A stretch of DNA of 64,000 bases from Garcia nutans (taxonomy: Eukaryota > Streptophyta > Magnoliopsida > Malpighiales > Euphorbiaceae). Of the stretch, positions 1 to 11,281 are shown piece after piece (within the stretch, counting starts at the first letter, position 1; every line of letters starts with the position of its first letter). The translations under genes and the position numbers were made by a program. The stretch lies in assembly GCA_947685225.1 (NCBI GenBank), contig CANTUV010000039.1:35208001-35272000 (forward strand), read 5' to 3'. The notes beneath the pieces are model-generated. The model had not been told where the DNA came from, did no database searches, and saw only the letters and a list, made by a program, of their open reading frames with translations.

Positions 1-1003
1 ATCTTGTTTGTCACCAAAATCTTCATCCAAAAGCCTTAAACTTTGGAAAAAATCACCTCCTTCTTCCTTCTCTTATGGTTTGGACGAGTTCACCATGTAA
101 GAGAGGGCTTTTTTTTTTCTTTCCTTAGCTTATTTTGATCCAAATGGCAGCCATAAGTGGTGAAAATATGTTGGTATAGATGTTGACTTCCAATTGGTAC
201 ACCTTATAGCAAAAATGGCCACTTTTAATTGGTCCACTTGCCTTCTTCTTTTATCTATTTATTTGGCAAGCCATTAGGCTTCCTTTTATTCATATTTTGA
301 CCCCCTCAACTTTCTTGTGCTGTAATTTTATAGTCTAGGGTGTGAAAATATCAAAATACCCTCCAGCGATTAATCGATTGTAATTTTTAAACCGTGCGTT
401 TTCGGGAAAAATTGAAACCCACGGTTATGACCCGATTAATCTCAAGAATATTCTTCTGGGGTCGGATATGGGCACTATTAAGAACTTCCGACACTTAATT
501 TTTAAGTTTACATAGTTGCCCCTAACTTTTGAGAAATTTTCACTTAGGTCCTTTTGATATCCCTTCCTGACCTTGCTGTCTTTCTTTATTAATATCTTTT
601 TACTCACAACTCCAAATTAAGTAATTCTTATTTCCACTACAACTAGACATCTGGGGCTACATTGTGTCAAAATTTCATGTCGATCCGAGCTATATCTTAT
701 TTTTGAGGGTCCTTCGAATTCAAGCCTACTATGCTGTCCTGATGCAGCTTGCACATTGTCTACTAAATCCATCATATCTTATTCTGTACAACTCCAAATT
801 GAGTAATTTCAAGTTATAAATTTAGCTAAGAAAAAATAAACAATTAAGTCTTCTTTGAGACTCTCTAATTCTACCATTAACTTGGATGAAATTCGAGCTC
901 AAGTTATAGGTCATGTTCTAAACATGTTCTAAATTCTTTGTTCTAAGCCTAAATCATATCCTCTATGTCTGTTTCTTACCAATTTGGGATTCGGGATGTT
1001 ACA
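1..1003 (-). mobile_element. Ty3/gypsy-type LTR, left part outside window
   Basis: Non-coding, AT-rich sequence that ends abruptly at GGGATGTTACA (993-1003), a typical gypsy LTR terminus; immediately beyond it the copia gag of element B begins. Read on the minus strand the terminus is TGTAACATCCC, the same start as the solo LTR at 4221, so I place the LTR on the minus strand. It interrupts element B, so it is the younger insertion. The expected 5-bp target duplicate would be GGTAC (1004-1008), but its partner is off the window. It may be a solo LTR or the end of a full element. Confidence 0.6.
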
Positions 1004-1009
1004 GGTACA

Positions 1010-2519
1010 TTAGATGAAGTTTTAGATGAGCCAATGAATCCTAAACCATGTTTCAAAGAGGGAGGTCTTTGGTTATTGATCAATGTATCTAAGGCATCTT
1101 TTCCCTTGTAAAATTTTGAAATTGATTCTTTTAACTCTTTTTTTCATCCTTTAATATTTTATTTTTCTTGAACACATTTTTTAAGCCATGTGAGTTTTTA
1201 GTCATTTCATCAATTTATTTCAACAAGTTTTCATTTGAGGTCTTCAATTCTAATATAGAGTTTTTCAATGACTCAAAATCCTTTTTTAAATTGGAACATT
1301 TATCTTTATAAAATTTCATCTTAGAGAAATACTTTTCTATGATAAGGTCCGTATGTTTAATCAAACCATTTTCATCTAAAGCATCATCAACATCATCATC
1401 ATATGCAATTAAGTTTAAAGATGGGATACTTACCTCATTGAAGTTATTATGATCTTCAATAGCCATGAGACATATATTTACAATTTCTTCATCTTCTTCC
1501 TCTTCTTCTTCAGTTAAGGAATCATCATCCCATGTAGCTTTGAGTGATCTCATCTTTTCCTTATCCCACTTCCTTTTGTTTTTTCAATTTGAAGTAATCC
1601 AACTTGATGTGACAGGATTTGCCACATTTATAACATTTCCCTTCATTCTTTTTATCTTTATCTTTGAAGGAGGATTTAAGAAATGTAGCTTTGTTAGCTT
1701 GCAGTATTCTCTTTCTCTTCCAATCAGTTATCCTTTTGGATAGCATAGTCAATTCTTCTTCATCGTCACTATCTTCATCATTTAAGCTCTCAACTTCTTT
1801 GATGGCTTTGAGAGCTATTGCTTTTCTCTTATCCTTTTCACCTTGCTCTTCTTCTCTTTCGGTGTGCAATTCAAAGGTGAGCAGTTTTTTGACTAGTTCA
1901 TCTGTTCTCAAGGAGCTATGGTCATGAGCTTCTTCAATTGAAGAAACTTTGGACTCAAATTTCTTCTTTTCTCTAAATTCTCTCAAGATTTTTCTATTGA
2001 CATCATCTTGTTCGTATATCTTACCATATTTCTTTAATTTGTTGACAATTGCAAGAAAGCAGTTTGTCATGTCAATGACATTTTTGTTGGGCTTCATCTT
2101 GAATAGCTCATACTCATGTACATACATTTGCTTCTTTGTGAGCCTCACTTGGATAGTACTCTCATGATAGTTCTCAATAGTTTTCCAAATGCAATGCACA
2201 CAAGTGAGATGTTGGACTCTCCCACCTTCTTCTCTTGATATTGAATTCATCAAGATGGCTGCCCTATTGTTCTTGAACCATCTCTCACATTAGTATTTGA
2301 CCATTGTGATTTAGGAAGAGAAACTTAGACAACAACAACTTCATAAGTAGGAGGTTTCCACTCATTTTTAACAAAATCCCAAAGTTCAATTCCTTCACTA
2401 TTTAGGAACAAAAACATCTTGTGTTTCCAATAAGAATAATCCATTCTATCAAAATAGGGTCTAAGGAATGAATTTAGGTTTTTATATGTAGAGGTGTTTG
2501 TTGGTGGAATGGTTGCCAT
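1010..2519 (-). pseudogene. gag: copia gag, broken (element B)
   Basis: Decayed Gag (capsid/nucleocapsid precursor) of a SIRE-like copia element. The start MATIPPTN at 2519 matches the gag start of element C (MATSSSSS). An in-frame TAA at 2325-2327 cuts the protein at 64 residues, and element C has a stop at the same position. The frame resumes at 2253 with MNSISREEGGR and runs through a gag-polypeptide region to a CCHC knuckle whose last Cys is Tyr (CYKCGKSCHIKLDY). A third segment (1553-1215) is acidic and then coiled-coil-like. It is truncated at 1003 by the inserted LTR. The protein cannot be made intact. Confidence 0.8.
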
Positions 2520-2560
2520 TTTGGATCAAATTTCACAGTTAAGTTTGACAAAATTTACTA

Positions 2561-2572
2561 GCTCTAATACCA
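2561..2572 (-). other. primer binding site, element B
   Basis: On the minus strand this reads TGGTATTAGAGC, one change from the standard plant copia site TGGTATCAGAGC, which pairs with the 3' end of initiator tRNA-Met. It lies two bases from the LTR end (TAACA), the expected position for priming minus-strand DNA synthesis. Confidence 0.8.
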
Positions 2573-2574
2573 AT

Positions 2575-3793
2575 TGTTATCCCAAATTAGCAACCAAGAA
2601 GGGAGGGTGAATTGGTTGATATGAATAGTGATGGTAAATTTAAAATTTAAAAGCAAGAGATGAAGAAGACGTAGAAGAAGATTGAGTAGAGTATAGAAGA
2701 AAGAACACAAAGAGATATAGTGGTTTGGATTTATCTCAATCCTACATTCACTTCCTTAACATTTTGTTAAAGTTCCACTAGTCTTGAGTTTTTACAAGCT
2801 TAACTCTAACTAGGTGTTTTCACTAGCTCACACCAAATAATTACAATGGTTTGAGATCAATCCTCACAACTCTTATAAGAGTTTTTCTAGGTTCACTCTC
2901 ACAACTTAAGTATTTCTAAGCTCACACTCAAACTTTTGATGGTGTTTAATGCTCACACCTAACACTCAATCAATACAAACATAGTTTTGATGCAAATAAA
3001 TGAAAGTTGTTTTGTTTGGTAATTACAATCACAATCTTACACAAAAATAAAATTTCTTGAGGTATTTATAGCCTTCAAGTCTTCAACTAGCCATTTGGGA
3101 TATGAGCCAACATGTTTGATTCTTATCTTCCACTAGATAATTGTCCAAAGCATTTTCATGGTCGAACTAGACCCAGTTCGATCATACTTCCATAAGGCTA
3201 ATCGGAATAATAAAAGTTCGGTTGTACTTTTTAGAAAATCTGACTAATGCTCCTTCAATGGTTGGTTTACGTGTCATCCACTAACTGAGTGGAGACATAA
3301 TGGCTTCTGATTTAAAGAATATTTAAATAGTTCGATCGAATTTCTAATGGTATGCCTAATTTTTAGGCATACCTTTGGTCATGAAATTTACTAGATGTTT
3401 TGGACAAATTCTGTTTCAAATGTCTGGTCGAAATTCTTTATGGTCAGGTCGAACTTCTTTGGTACTCTGAGAAAATATGAGTACTTTTGACCATGAAACT
3501 CACTGTGTGAATTTCCATTTATCACAACCATTGGTGCAATCAGACTTGTCCATGGTCTGAGCGATCTACTAATGGTATGGTGAAATCTTAGGAGTACTTT
3601 ACACCACGAACCTTTTTATATAAATTTTACTCTAAAGAGTCTGGTCGGTCTTCAGTGTGGTCCAATCATACTGTTCAAGATTTCTTTAAAAGTTTATCTT
3701 CCTGCAAACTATAACTTAATACAAATGATAGTTCTATTCAATTTGATTGCCTAAGATAAAAAATAAAGTAATCATGCCAGGGTTTGGCTGACA
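2575..3793 (-). repeat. 5' LTR of copia element B
   Basis: About 1.22 kb, bounded on the plus strand by TGTTATCCC at the left and GGCTGACA at the right, so the sense strand runs TGTCAGCC...GGGATAACA. A TATAAATA box lies at 3070-3063 (minus), followed downstream in sense by the same series of short GTGTGAGC / AAACACC-type motifs found in the LTRs of A and C. The U3 half (about 3150-3660) carries degenerate GGTCG / TCGAAC motifs like those in C. Confidence 0.8.
3063..3070 (-). promoter_or_regulatory. TATA box of element B LTR
   Basis: TATAAATA on the minus strand, preceded by GGC, in the same context as in the LTRs of A (8884) and C (37636, 44715). This marks the likely U3/R transition and start of retrotransposon transcription. 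Confidence 0.55.
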
Positions 3794-4220
3794 AATCTAA
3801 AGGCGCATGATGACTTACCTCGCAGCCTAAGGAGAAATAACTTCAATACACATGTGCAGAGTAATTTCTCCAAAGAGCAAACCATTCAATTTACGCCCTA
3901 AAGGCTATATGTATACCAAGTGTTGTTCCCAAAGAACAATATTTATAATTCTAAAAACACCCATCTTCATAGTGTGATCATACAGGATTATAACAAGAGT
4001 GTATATAAATATTTATTTAGCCACAATATAATCAATTATTCGCATATATGAAAAACTCAACTACCAATATTTGTTCTCAATTTATTAGAAAATAAGCAAC
4101 ATTCAAAAATAAATCATCATATTGAAATTTGTATATAAAATATTTTTTTTTAAAAATACAATATTACATATTTATCCACTTACCTGGACCAAAGATGGTA
4201 CTCATCTAACCAATATGATA

Positions 4221-6883
4221 TGTAACATCCCAAAATATGCCTTAGAAGTTTTGAAGTAATTATTGTTGTTGTATTGGATTTAATGTATATGATTAATTGG
4301 GAAGAGAAAAGAATTTAAGAGAGGGTGTATATGTTGTATATATAGAAATATACACAACATATACAAGTCAAATAAATGAAAGTCAAAGAAAGAACTAATT
4401 GTCATTAATTAATTATAAGGAAATTAATGAATTGGAAATTGAGTTAGTGGTATGAGTGGAAGAAGATATTTTGAATATTTTATTGTTTAATGCTTGGAGG
4501 AGAGGGTTTTGAGGAGATAGTGGATGAGATTTGACTTTGATTTCTTTCTTTTCTTCTTTCTTTCTTTCTTTCTCCGTGGTCCATTTTCTTTCTTTCCTTT
4601 TCTCTTCTTTTGGCCGGCTATCAAAGAATCAAGAGAGCAAGAAGAGATTTGATCTTCTAAACTCAAGATTTAAGGAAGTTTTCAAGTGATCAAGTTGGAA
4701 ATTTAAAAGTTTCTTCATCCTTGGTAAGTTTCCTCTTGATTCCTTGATTTTTTTTAAGATGTGTTTGAATTTGTTGGTTGATTATTGATGGTATGTGAAT
4801 ATGTTTGATTAAGATGTATTTGAGAGTATTTGGTTTAATTGATTTTGATGTTGGTGTTGGATTGTAAAGAAGGAGTTAGGTTTGATGTTGAAAGAGTAAG
4901 AGTTGTGGGTACGTGATGGTTGAAAAGTGGTGTTTGACGCATGTTTTGAAGTGTTTTGGTGTTTTGCAAATTATTATGGTTTTTGGGTGTGTTTAGTTCA
5001 GTTTGTTTGAAGTGGAAAATGGTGGAAGAAAGTGGTTTGTTGGTTGTGTTGTTGATGTTGCCGGAATCTGGATTTTTGGCCTGACACGCCCATGAACACG
5101 GCCAAGTCTTTGGGTGTGTCGATGGTTCTGTGTTGCAGTAGCATTTACATGTCCAGTGACACGCCCATGTCATTGAGCGTGTCATAGCTACTGTGTTGGT
5201 GAAGGATTGACACGGCCATGAGCACTCTCGTGTTGTTGAACGTGTCAATGTTTCTGTGAGACAGAATGTACTGCACGTTCAGTGACATGCCCGTGGTTCT
5301 GAGTGTGTCAAACCTTCTGTGTTGAGAGTTTAGGGCACGGTCAGGGACACACCCGTGTTGTTGAGCATGTCATGTGTAGAGTTTGCCCTAGTTGGTTCTT
5401 AGTCTTATTATCTTATGTGTATCATTCCTTTGGTTTAGATTTTGAAGAGGGTTGAGTTGCCTTAATCCAAGTGTTGTGGATTCTTGGAAGAGGAGTTTGG
5501 TGAGAGTTGTCCTTGAGGTAAGTACAAACCATATTTGATTGCATATATTTATATGTCTTGGACCTTAACACATTTGGTTATAAATGTGTTAAGTAATCTA
5601 TTACATTGTTGATGCATATTAATAATGCTATATTGTACACAATGGGAATTATGTGGAATGTATGTTGAAGATTCTAAATCTATTAATAATGTAAATTGCT
5701 ATGTATACATCAATGATGAATTGAGACATAATGAGATGATTGAAGCATGTTTGCATATATGGAATATGACATGTGAAATGTGAAAGATATGATGAGATAA
5801 TGAATTGTATAAATGTGATTTGAGATAATATGAGATATGAGGCCATGGTTGTTGCTTATGATGATGCAAATGAGGAAATTAAGGCATGGTTGCCTAGTTG
5901 ATTGTGGAATATGAAATGACAAATGAATTGAGAAAGAAATTGATAAAGAGATAAATGAAATAATTGTGTGCCTAATATGTTAATTCAATTTTCAGAGTTT
6001 TGAGTTTGGCGGCATGCCTATGAATCACTGGATAGGTGAAATGACCGGGTCGTAAGCCGATTCCAATTGAAAAATGTGAAATGATAAATGTGAAATGTGA
6101 TGTTTTTGGGGTGAAAAGACTGGGTTGTAAGCCTCAAAAACAGTAACAGTCTAGCCGGGTTGAGGATCTCCTTGGGTTGCACCGGGTTGATGGTCCAAGA
6201 GACTGGGTCTGTTACACTATCCATGGATAGAGATATATATATCGCCTACGGGCTTAATGATTGTGATATGGACCAAAGCAGTAACTCTGAACTTTGAATA
6301 ACATAATAGATTCTTTTGGGCCCATGCTTGTGTTTGTTTAAATTGTGTATTACTTCATAAATAATGTAATAAGTTATTGAAGATTATAAGGTTTGAAATA
6401 TAGTATTCTCTTAAATTGTTTTTGAAACTTGATTGTATGACATTAGCATGGCCTTGAAGCATCATAGTATTGTAGTTTGTACCACTAAGCCGTTGGCTTA
6501 GCGCAAGTGTGATTCATCGCGCAGGTGACAGGGAAGAACCGGAGAGTTCCTCTAGACCGAGTAGAGTCTAGATTTTTGAGGTTGATAGTGGAGCTTAAAG
6601 ATCAAAGACATATTGCCAAACAAGTATATATATTTTATGTTTTGTAAAAACTTGAGTTTTGAAGTATATGTATTTGTAAATATTTGTAATACTTTCCGTT
6701 GCGTTTTGAATAAACACTTTATCTTTTGTGTTTTATAATTTCTTTTAAATGTTTCAAATTTGTTCATATTGTATTAAAGGAATATTGAGTCTTTGGTAAA
6801 CCGTGGCATTCCTATATTCAGTATATGTATATTACGATCGTATTAGCATGCTGTGTACGCATACGGGGTATAGGGGTGTTACA
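4221..6883 (+). mobile_element. Solo LTR, Ty3/gypsy type
   Basis: A 2663-bp LTR starting TGTAACATCCC and ending GGGGTGTTACA, flanked by the perfect 5-bp duplicate TGATA (4216-4220 and 6884-6888). The flanks join into continuous chromovirus LTR sequence, matching the uninterrupted counterpart near 46010. There is no primer site, polypurine tract or coding region inside, so this is a solo LTR left by recombination. It is the same family as 33879-36692 (opposite strand), sharing the segment around the initiator-like TATCCATGGATA (6218-6229) and the AAGCCGTTGGCTTAG palindrome-like stretch near 6487. Confidence 0.85.
5080..5390 (+). repeat. Imperfect GACACGCCC...GTGTCA minisatellite in solo LTR
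   Basis: About five degenerate units of roughly 60-70 bp, each with a GACACGCCC-type motif followed some 20 bases on by its near reverse complement (GCGTGTCA or similar), at about 5090, 5160, 5210, 5285 and 5345. Each unit can form a short stem. The pattern is weaker or absent in the related solo LTR at 33879. Confidence 0.6.
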
Positions 6884-7797
6884 TGATATCTTATATATTC
6901 AACAATTGTTGTTGAGTTTGTTTTAAAAATAATATAAAATAATATTTAATTTAAGGTATAACCTAAATTTTAGCAGCTACTATGGACGTATGCTATGAAA
7001 TTAATACATGAAAACGTTCATTAAATTGTAACAAAATTTCAATGGAGTTTCGGCGTAATTTTGTTTTTTCCAATATTTCAAAAATTATATTCCAATGAGT
7101 ATTTTCCTAATTGTTAAGCCAATTATCCATCTTAATCCTCTAAAAATATTTTCAATGACTCAATATAATTTGGATGTCTTCATTAAGTATTTGTAATATG
7201 TTAATATATAATTAAATTATATTAATTTAGTTCATTTATTTTAATAGTTTAATAATATTAATGATAATATTTATAGTATTAACTAATTCATTCAATTACA
7301 TTTAAATAACATTTATTCAATCTTTGGCATTTTTAGAAAATAAAATTTTCATATTTATCTACAATTAAAATAAATTAACATACATACATATATATATATA
7401 TTAAACCTTATTTAATTTAGTTTTCAAGATAAACCTATATTAACATCAATAATAACATTATACTATAAATGAATAAAACAACAATAATATCATTTAGTTA
7501 AATTTTCTTATTTTGTTATACTTTAAAATAATAATATTAATATACAATTTATATAATTTATAATTCTTTCTTCTAAATTTCCAATAATTATTTATAATAA
7601 ATCAATAATAACAATAATAGTATTACTATTATAATTTATTAAGATTTTTAACATTATTTGAATAATCACAATTATATAATAACTATTTAATTGCCATTAT
7701 TTCAAATTTATTTGTTTATGTTATGTTTAACATTAAATGATGATAATAAAAAAATAATTATTCTTATAAAGTAAAGTAAATTTAAATAATAATAATA

Positions 7798-7832
7798 ATT
7801 ACAACAACAACGACAACAACAACAACAACAAC

Positions 7833-7869
<37 letters not shown>
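7798..7869 (+). repeat. ACA/ATA trinucleotide microsatellite
   Basis: A run of ACA units (one ACG variant) passing into about 14 ATA units, inside the chromovirus LTR. The 5' LTR copy has only a short, irregular ATA-rich stretch at the matching place (49430-49550), so the run has expanded here. Confidence 0.85.
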
Positions 7870-8149
7870 TGATTATTATAATCATAACTTTGCAAATTTT
7901 AATAAAATATTTAGTTTTAAGATTTTTTAAACATTATATATTTGCCACTTAATTTTATCATTTAATAATTAATTAATTCAATCTAATTAATAATTAGTAA
8001 TCTTATAACCAACTGCTAATTATTTTCTTCTATTAGACAAATGATCTCAATTTTGATCATTGACAACTCAAATTGAATGATCTATTTAACATGTGTTTGA
8101 AGAATCTTGTTGCAGGCTTAGGTTGCTCCAAATAAAGTTGAACAGAACA

Positions 8150-8800
8150 TTTATAGCGGTCGCACAAGACCTGAATACGACCGCACCATTCAATCAAAGG
8201 ATGAAACCTTATCACAGTAGGTTTCGCGGTCAGAAACCCGACCTCAGTCGCGACCGCACTTAAAGAAGAGCGACCGTCCCAATTTATGGACGACCGCCAC
8301 ACAAGGAACCCAAATCATTCTAATCACAGTAAGGTACGCGGTGACAAGAACGGCGAAGGATACGGCCTCGCTTATCACTTTAGCGACCGCCCGTTGGTAT
8401 TCGCGACAGCTCTTCCAATTCAGGAGAAATTTGCTTAAAGAGACAGTAGTGTTCGCATCCTCAGGTGCATCCAGAAGTTCGACGCGAATATCTCAACTCG
8501 ACCGCGAGATGTCACCTAGGGCGACCGCGAAATTCATATTTAGGCGGACATTCATTTTTGCCCAGTCAAAGAATGCCACGTGTGATGATCGTTATAAACC
8601 CACTTCAACATTCAAAAAGGGCGACCGCACCTTTGACATGCGCGACCGTCCCGACAACCACAGTATGGGCAAGATTCCTGCTGCAGAGCACTCAAATTTG
8701 ACCGTTGAATCATATTTAAATTCAGCGACCGTACCTTGTCCAAGGACGACCGCGTATGACATTAGCGCGACCATCCTTATATGAAGGACGACCGCGAAAT
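8150..8800 (+). promoter_or_regulatory. GACCG motif cluster in U3 of element A
   Basis: About 15 GACCG/CGGTC cores in 650 bp, mostly in the GACCG orientation and often embedded in GCGACCGC, at irregular spacing. The same core recurs in the spacer before the extra ORF (13290-13560). The 3' LTR copy (15640-16285) has lost several through changes such as CGACCG to CGACCA. A role as binding sites in the LTR enhancer is inference. Confidence 0.5.
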
Positions 8801-8883
8801 GCTTCGAACAGTTTACTGAAGAAGGTCTAAACTGCCAAGACTTTATTCTCACTATCAATAACGGCTAGTAAGACCACATTGGC

Positions 8884-8891
8884 TATAAATA
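8884..8891 (+). promoter_or_regulatory. TATA box of element A 5' LTR
   Basis: TATAAATA, preceded by TTGGC and, 20 bases earlier, AACGGCTA. The 3' LTR has the same box at 16370-16377. It lies just downstream of the GACCG cluster, where the core promoter of a copia LTR is expected. Confidence 0.6.
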
Positions 8892-9436
8892 CATTGCTTC
8901 TATAAGAAAAAGATGAAATGAGAAGTGAGATAAAAGAATTTCATAGCCAAGCAACAAACTTTCTTTTACTTAAACTTACATTTGAATTGTAATGAATGTT
9001 AGGTGTAAGCATTGAAAACACCATTGTATAAGTTTGAGTGTGAGCTTGGAAAACACTTGGGTTGTGAGAGTAAGCCTTGTAAAACTCTTGTTTAGGTTGT
9101 GAGAGCGAGCCTTAAAAACTCCTTCAAAGGTTCTTGAGTGTAAGCCTTAGCAAAACACTTGTCAAGTTAGGTGTAAACTTGTGAAAACACTAAAGTTGGA
9201 AGTGAGCTTGTAAAAACTTCAAAGATTAGTAGAACCTTAACAAGTTGTTAAGGAAGTGGAGGTAGGATTGAAGTAAATCTGAACCACTATAAATCTTGTG
9301 TGTTCTTTCTTTCTTTCATTACTCAACCATTTCTCTATTCCGCATTTCTTGTTTGTTGAGTTTTTTAAATTGTCATTATTTCTTGAGACAACCAATTTAC
9401 CCCCCCCCCTCTTGGTTGCCATCTTGGGACAACAAT

Positions 9437-9448
9437 TGGTATTAGAGC
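9437..9448 (+). other. primer binding site, element A
   Basis: TGGTATTAGAGC, one mismatch from the plant initiator tRNA-Met complement, two bases after the LTR end at 9434. Element B has the same variant, supporting a common lineage. Confidence 0.85.
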
Positions 9449-9499
9449 CTGAAGTTTCTTAAACTTAATTGTCAAATTTGATCCACTATGGAAATTTGA

Positions 9500-9790
9500 T
9501 CCTACTGGAAACACAAAATGTATTTGTTTCTAGACAGTGAAGGGATTGAACTATGGGATTTCATGGAAAGTGAGTGGAAACCTCCCACTTATGAAGCTGA
9601 CGGTATTCAAGTTACACTTCCCAAAGCACAATGGTCAACTATCAATGTCAAAGATCAATTCAAGAACAATAGAGCCGCTTCCATCTTGATGAATTCCATT
9701 TCAAGAGAAGAAGGTGGAAGAGTTCAACATTTAACTTGTGCACATTGCATTTGGTAAACACTCAAAAACTACCATGAAGGTACGACTAAA
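9500..9790 (+). pseudogene. gag: copia gag N-terminal part, broken (element A)
   Basis: Start of the Gag polyprotein. Compared with B and C, the initiator ATG and about the first 25 codons are deleted: the leader runs straight into the segment equivalent to SYWKHKM. The frame then reads MYLFLDSEGIELWDF and on to CAHCIW, where a TAA at 9757-9759 replaces the AAA codon seen in the relatives. The same frame continues after the stop as the long gag ORF below. It belongs to the gag-polypeptide family of copia elements. Confidence 0.8.
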
Positions 9791-11281
9791 GTGAGATTCA
9801 CCAAGAAACAAATGCATGTCCATGAGTATGAGCTATTCAAGATTAAATCAAATGAAAATGTCACCGACATGACCAATCGCTTGCTTGCTATTGTCAATGA
9901 ACTAAAGAAGTATGGCAAGGTATATGATCAAGGTGATGTAAACAGTAAAATCTTAAGAGCCCTAAGAGCTAGAAAAAACTTTGAATCAAAAGTATCATCC
10001 ATAGAAGAAGCTCATGATCTCAGCACATTAAGAATCGACGAGCTAGTTGGAAAACTACTCACATTTGAGCTACACAGTGAGAAAGAAGAAGATCAAGGTG
10101 AAAAAGAAAAGAGAAAACCAATTGCACTCAAAGCAATCAAAGAAGTTGAGAGCTCAAGCAGCGAAGGTATTGATGATGAAGATGAAATGGAAATGTTCTC
10201 AAAAAGAATCAATGAATGGAAAAGGAAGAAAAGATTACAAGCAAATAAAGGTACACTTCCTAAATTCTCCTTCAAAGATAAAGAAAAGAAAAATGAGGTA
10301 AAGTGCTATGAATGTGGAAAAATTAGTCACATTAAATCGGATTGCTTCAAAGTAAAGAACAAAAGGAATTGGGATAATGAAAAGAAAAAGTCTCTCAAAG
10401 CCACATGGGATGACTCCTCTTCAAGTGAAGAAGAAGAAGAAGAAGGAATTGCAAACCTGTGTCTCATGGCTATTGAAGATGACTCCAATGAGGTAAGTAC
10501 TCAATCCTTTGATCTAGTAGCACATAATGATATAAATGATCTAGATGATAGTTATTTGATTGAGCACATGAACTTTAAAATAGAAAAATATTTTTCTAAA
10601 ATGATGCTCTATAAAGAGAAAAACTCTAAGTTAGAAAAGGATTTTATATGCTTAAAGAAATCTACCTTAGAATTGAAAACCTCAAATGAACACTTGATGA
10701 ATACGATAAGAGAGTTAAATAAAAACTCACATTACTTAGAAAAAGTTATTAAAGAAAATGAAATTTTGAAGCATGAACTAAAAGAACTAAAAGAATCAAT
10801 TTTCAGATTTCATAAAGGAAAGGAAGCATTAAACACATTAATTGATAACCAAAGATCACCCTCCTTAAAATATGGATTAGGATTCAATGGCTCAACCAAC
10901 ATTGCACCAAGAAAACCAACATTTGTAAAAGCATCTACAATTGAAATTTCTGATGTTCATATCAAAGATGCTTGCACCAAGTCTAAAAGTACCAAAAGAA
11001 CTTCTTATGGTTCACTAGGAAATAAAGCCAAAAATAATTATGCATTTTTGTACACTAAACTTGCACAAAAGCAATCACATACTTGTAGTTGTATGCATAA
11101 TACTTTGAATACAAAAAGAAAAATGCAGAAATATAGAATACCATGGCAATGCACATATTGCATGAAATTCGGACACAAAAATTTTTCTTGTCATATAAGA
11201 AAGGCTCATCTCAAGTTAGAAGGCACCTTTATTACTAACCATCAAGGACCCAACTTCATGTGGGTACCTAAGAGAAGATGA
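9791..11281 (+). CDS. gag: copia Gag, long C-terminal part (element A)
   Basis: Open frame of 496 residues for the Gag precursor that forms the cytoplasmic virus-like particle. Residues about 1-100 are the gag-polypeptide domain (KKQMHVHEYELFKI near the start). A charged, Glu/Lys-rich linker follows, then a CCHC knuckle (CYECGKISHIKSDC, about residues 172-185), a second acidic patch, a Leu/Lys-rich coiled-coil-like stretch (about 260-350) and a second knuckle (CTYCMKFGHKNFSC, about 453-466). It ends PKRR then TGA; element C ends gag at the same place with TAA. In A pol lies in another frame and its ATG overlaps the gag stop, because A has lost one base just after it; in C pol is in frame with gag. 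The true N-terminus is damaged upstream. Confidence 0.85.
   Translation: MRFTKKQMHVHEYELFKIKSNENVTDMTNRLLAIVNELKKYGKVYDQGDVNSKILRALRARKNFESKVSSIEEAHDLSTLRIDELVGKLLTFELHSEKEEDQGEKEKRKPIALKAIKEVESSSSEGIDDEDEMEMFSKRINEWKRKKRLQANKGTLPKFSFKDKEKKNEVKCYECGKISHIKSDCFKVKNKRNWDNEKKKSLKATWDDSSSSEEEEEEGIANLCLMAIEDDSNEVSTQSFDLVAHNDINDLDDSYLIEHMNFKIEKYFSKMMLYKEKNSKLEKDFICLKKSTLELKTSNEHLMNTIRELNKNSHYLEKVIKENEILKHELKELKESIFRFHKGKEALNTLIDNQRSPSLKYGLGFNGSTNIAPRKPTFVKASTIEISDVHIKDACTKSKSTKRTSYGSLGNKAKNNYAFLYTKLAQKQSHTCSCMHNTLNTKRKMQKYRIPWQCTYCMKFGHKNFSCHIRKAHLKLEGTFITNHQGPNFMWVPKRR

Larger units (their letters stand above)
1004..3793 (-). mobile_element. Copia element B (SIRE/Maximus-like), 5' part only
   Basis: This is a minus-strand Ty1-copia element with a 5' LTR (2575-3793), a primer binding site and most of gag. 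It is cut at 1003 by a gypsy LTR, and the rest would lie beyond the left edge of the window. Gag and LTR are homologous along their length to element C (37142-45458) and more distantly to element A. On the right it sits inside the chromovirus 3' LTR; AATCT (3794-3798) is the likely target duplicate, with its partner not visible. Confidence 0.8.
8031..9434 (+). repeat. 5' LTR of copia element A
   Basis: A 1404-bp LTR. It begins TATTAGAC, where the 3' copy has the canonical TGTTAGAC, and ends GGGACAACA. The U3 (8150-8800) is unusual for this AT-rich setting: about 15 copies of GACCG or its complement, often as GCGACCGC. TATAAATA follows at 8884-8891, then a series of short near-repeats (GTGAGCTTGG / AAAACACTT types, 9000-9210), then a C-run at 9400-9410. 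Confidence 0.9.

Noticed and set aside
4835..5248. A 137-codon minus-strand frame rich in Thr, Cys and Trp
   Set aside because: It runs over the imperfect GACACGCCC minisatellite of a solo LTR; its apparent internal repeats come from the DNA repeat, and no related protein pattern is recognisable.
7798..7869. Possible CRISPR or coding repeat
   Set aside because: A simple trinucleotide microsatellite; no spacers are present and the context is a plant LTR. No CRISPR array was seen anywhere in the window.
8341..8858. Open frames of 80-150 codons in the LTR of element A, also present in the 3' LTR
   Set aside because: They result from the C/G-rich GACCG cluster, which has few stop codons. They appear on both strands and lie upstream of the TATA box.
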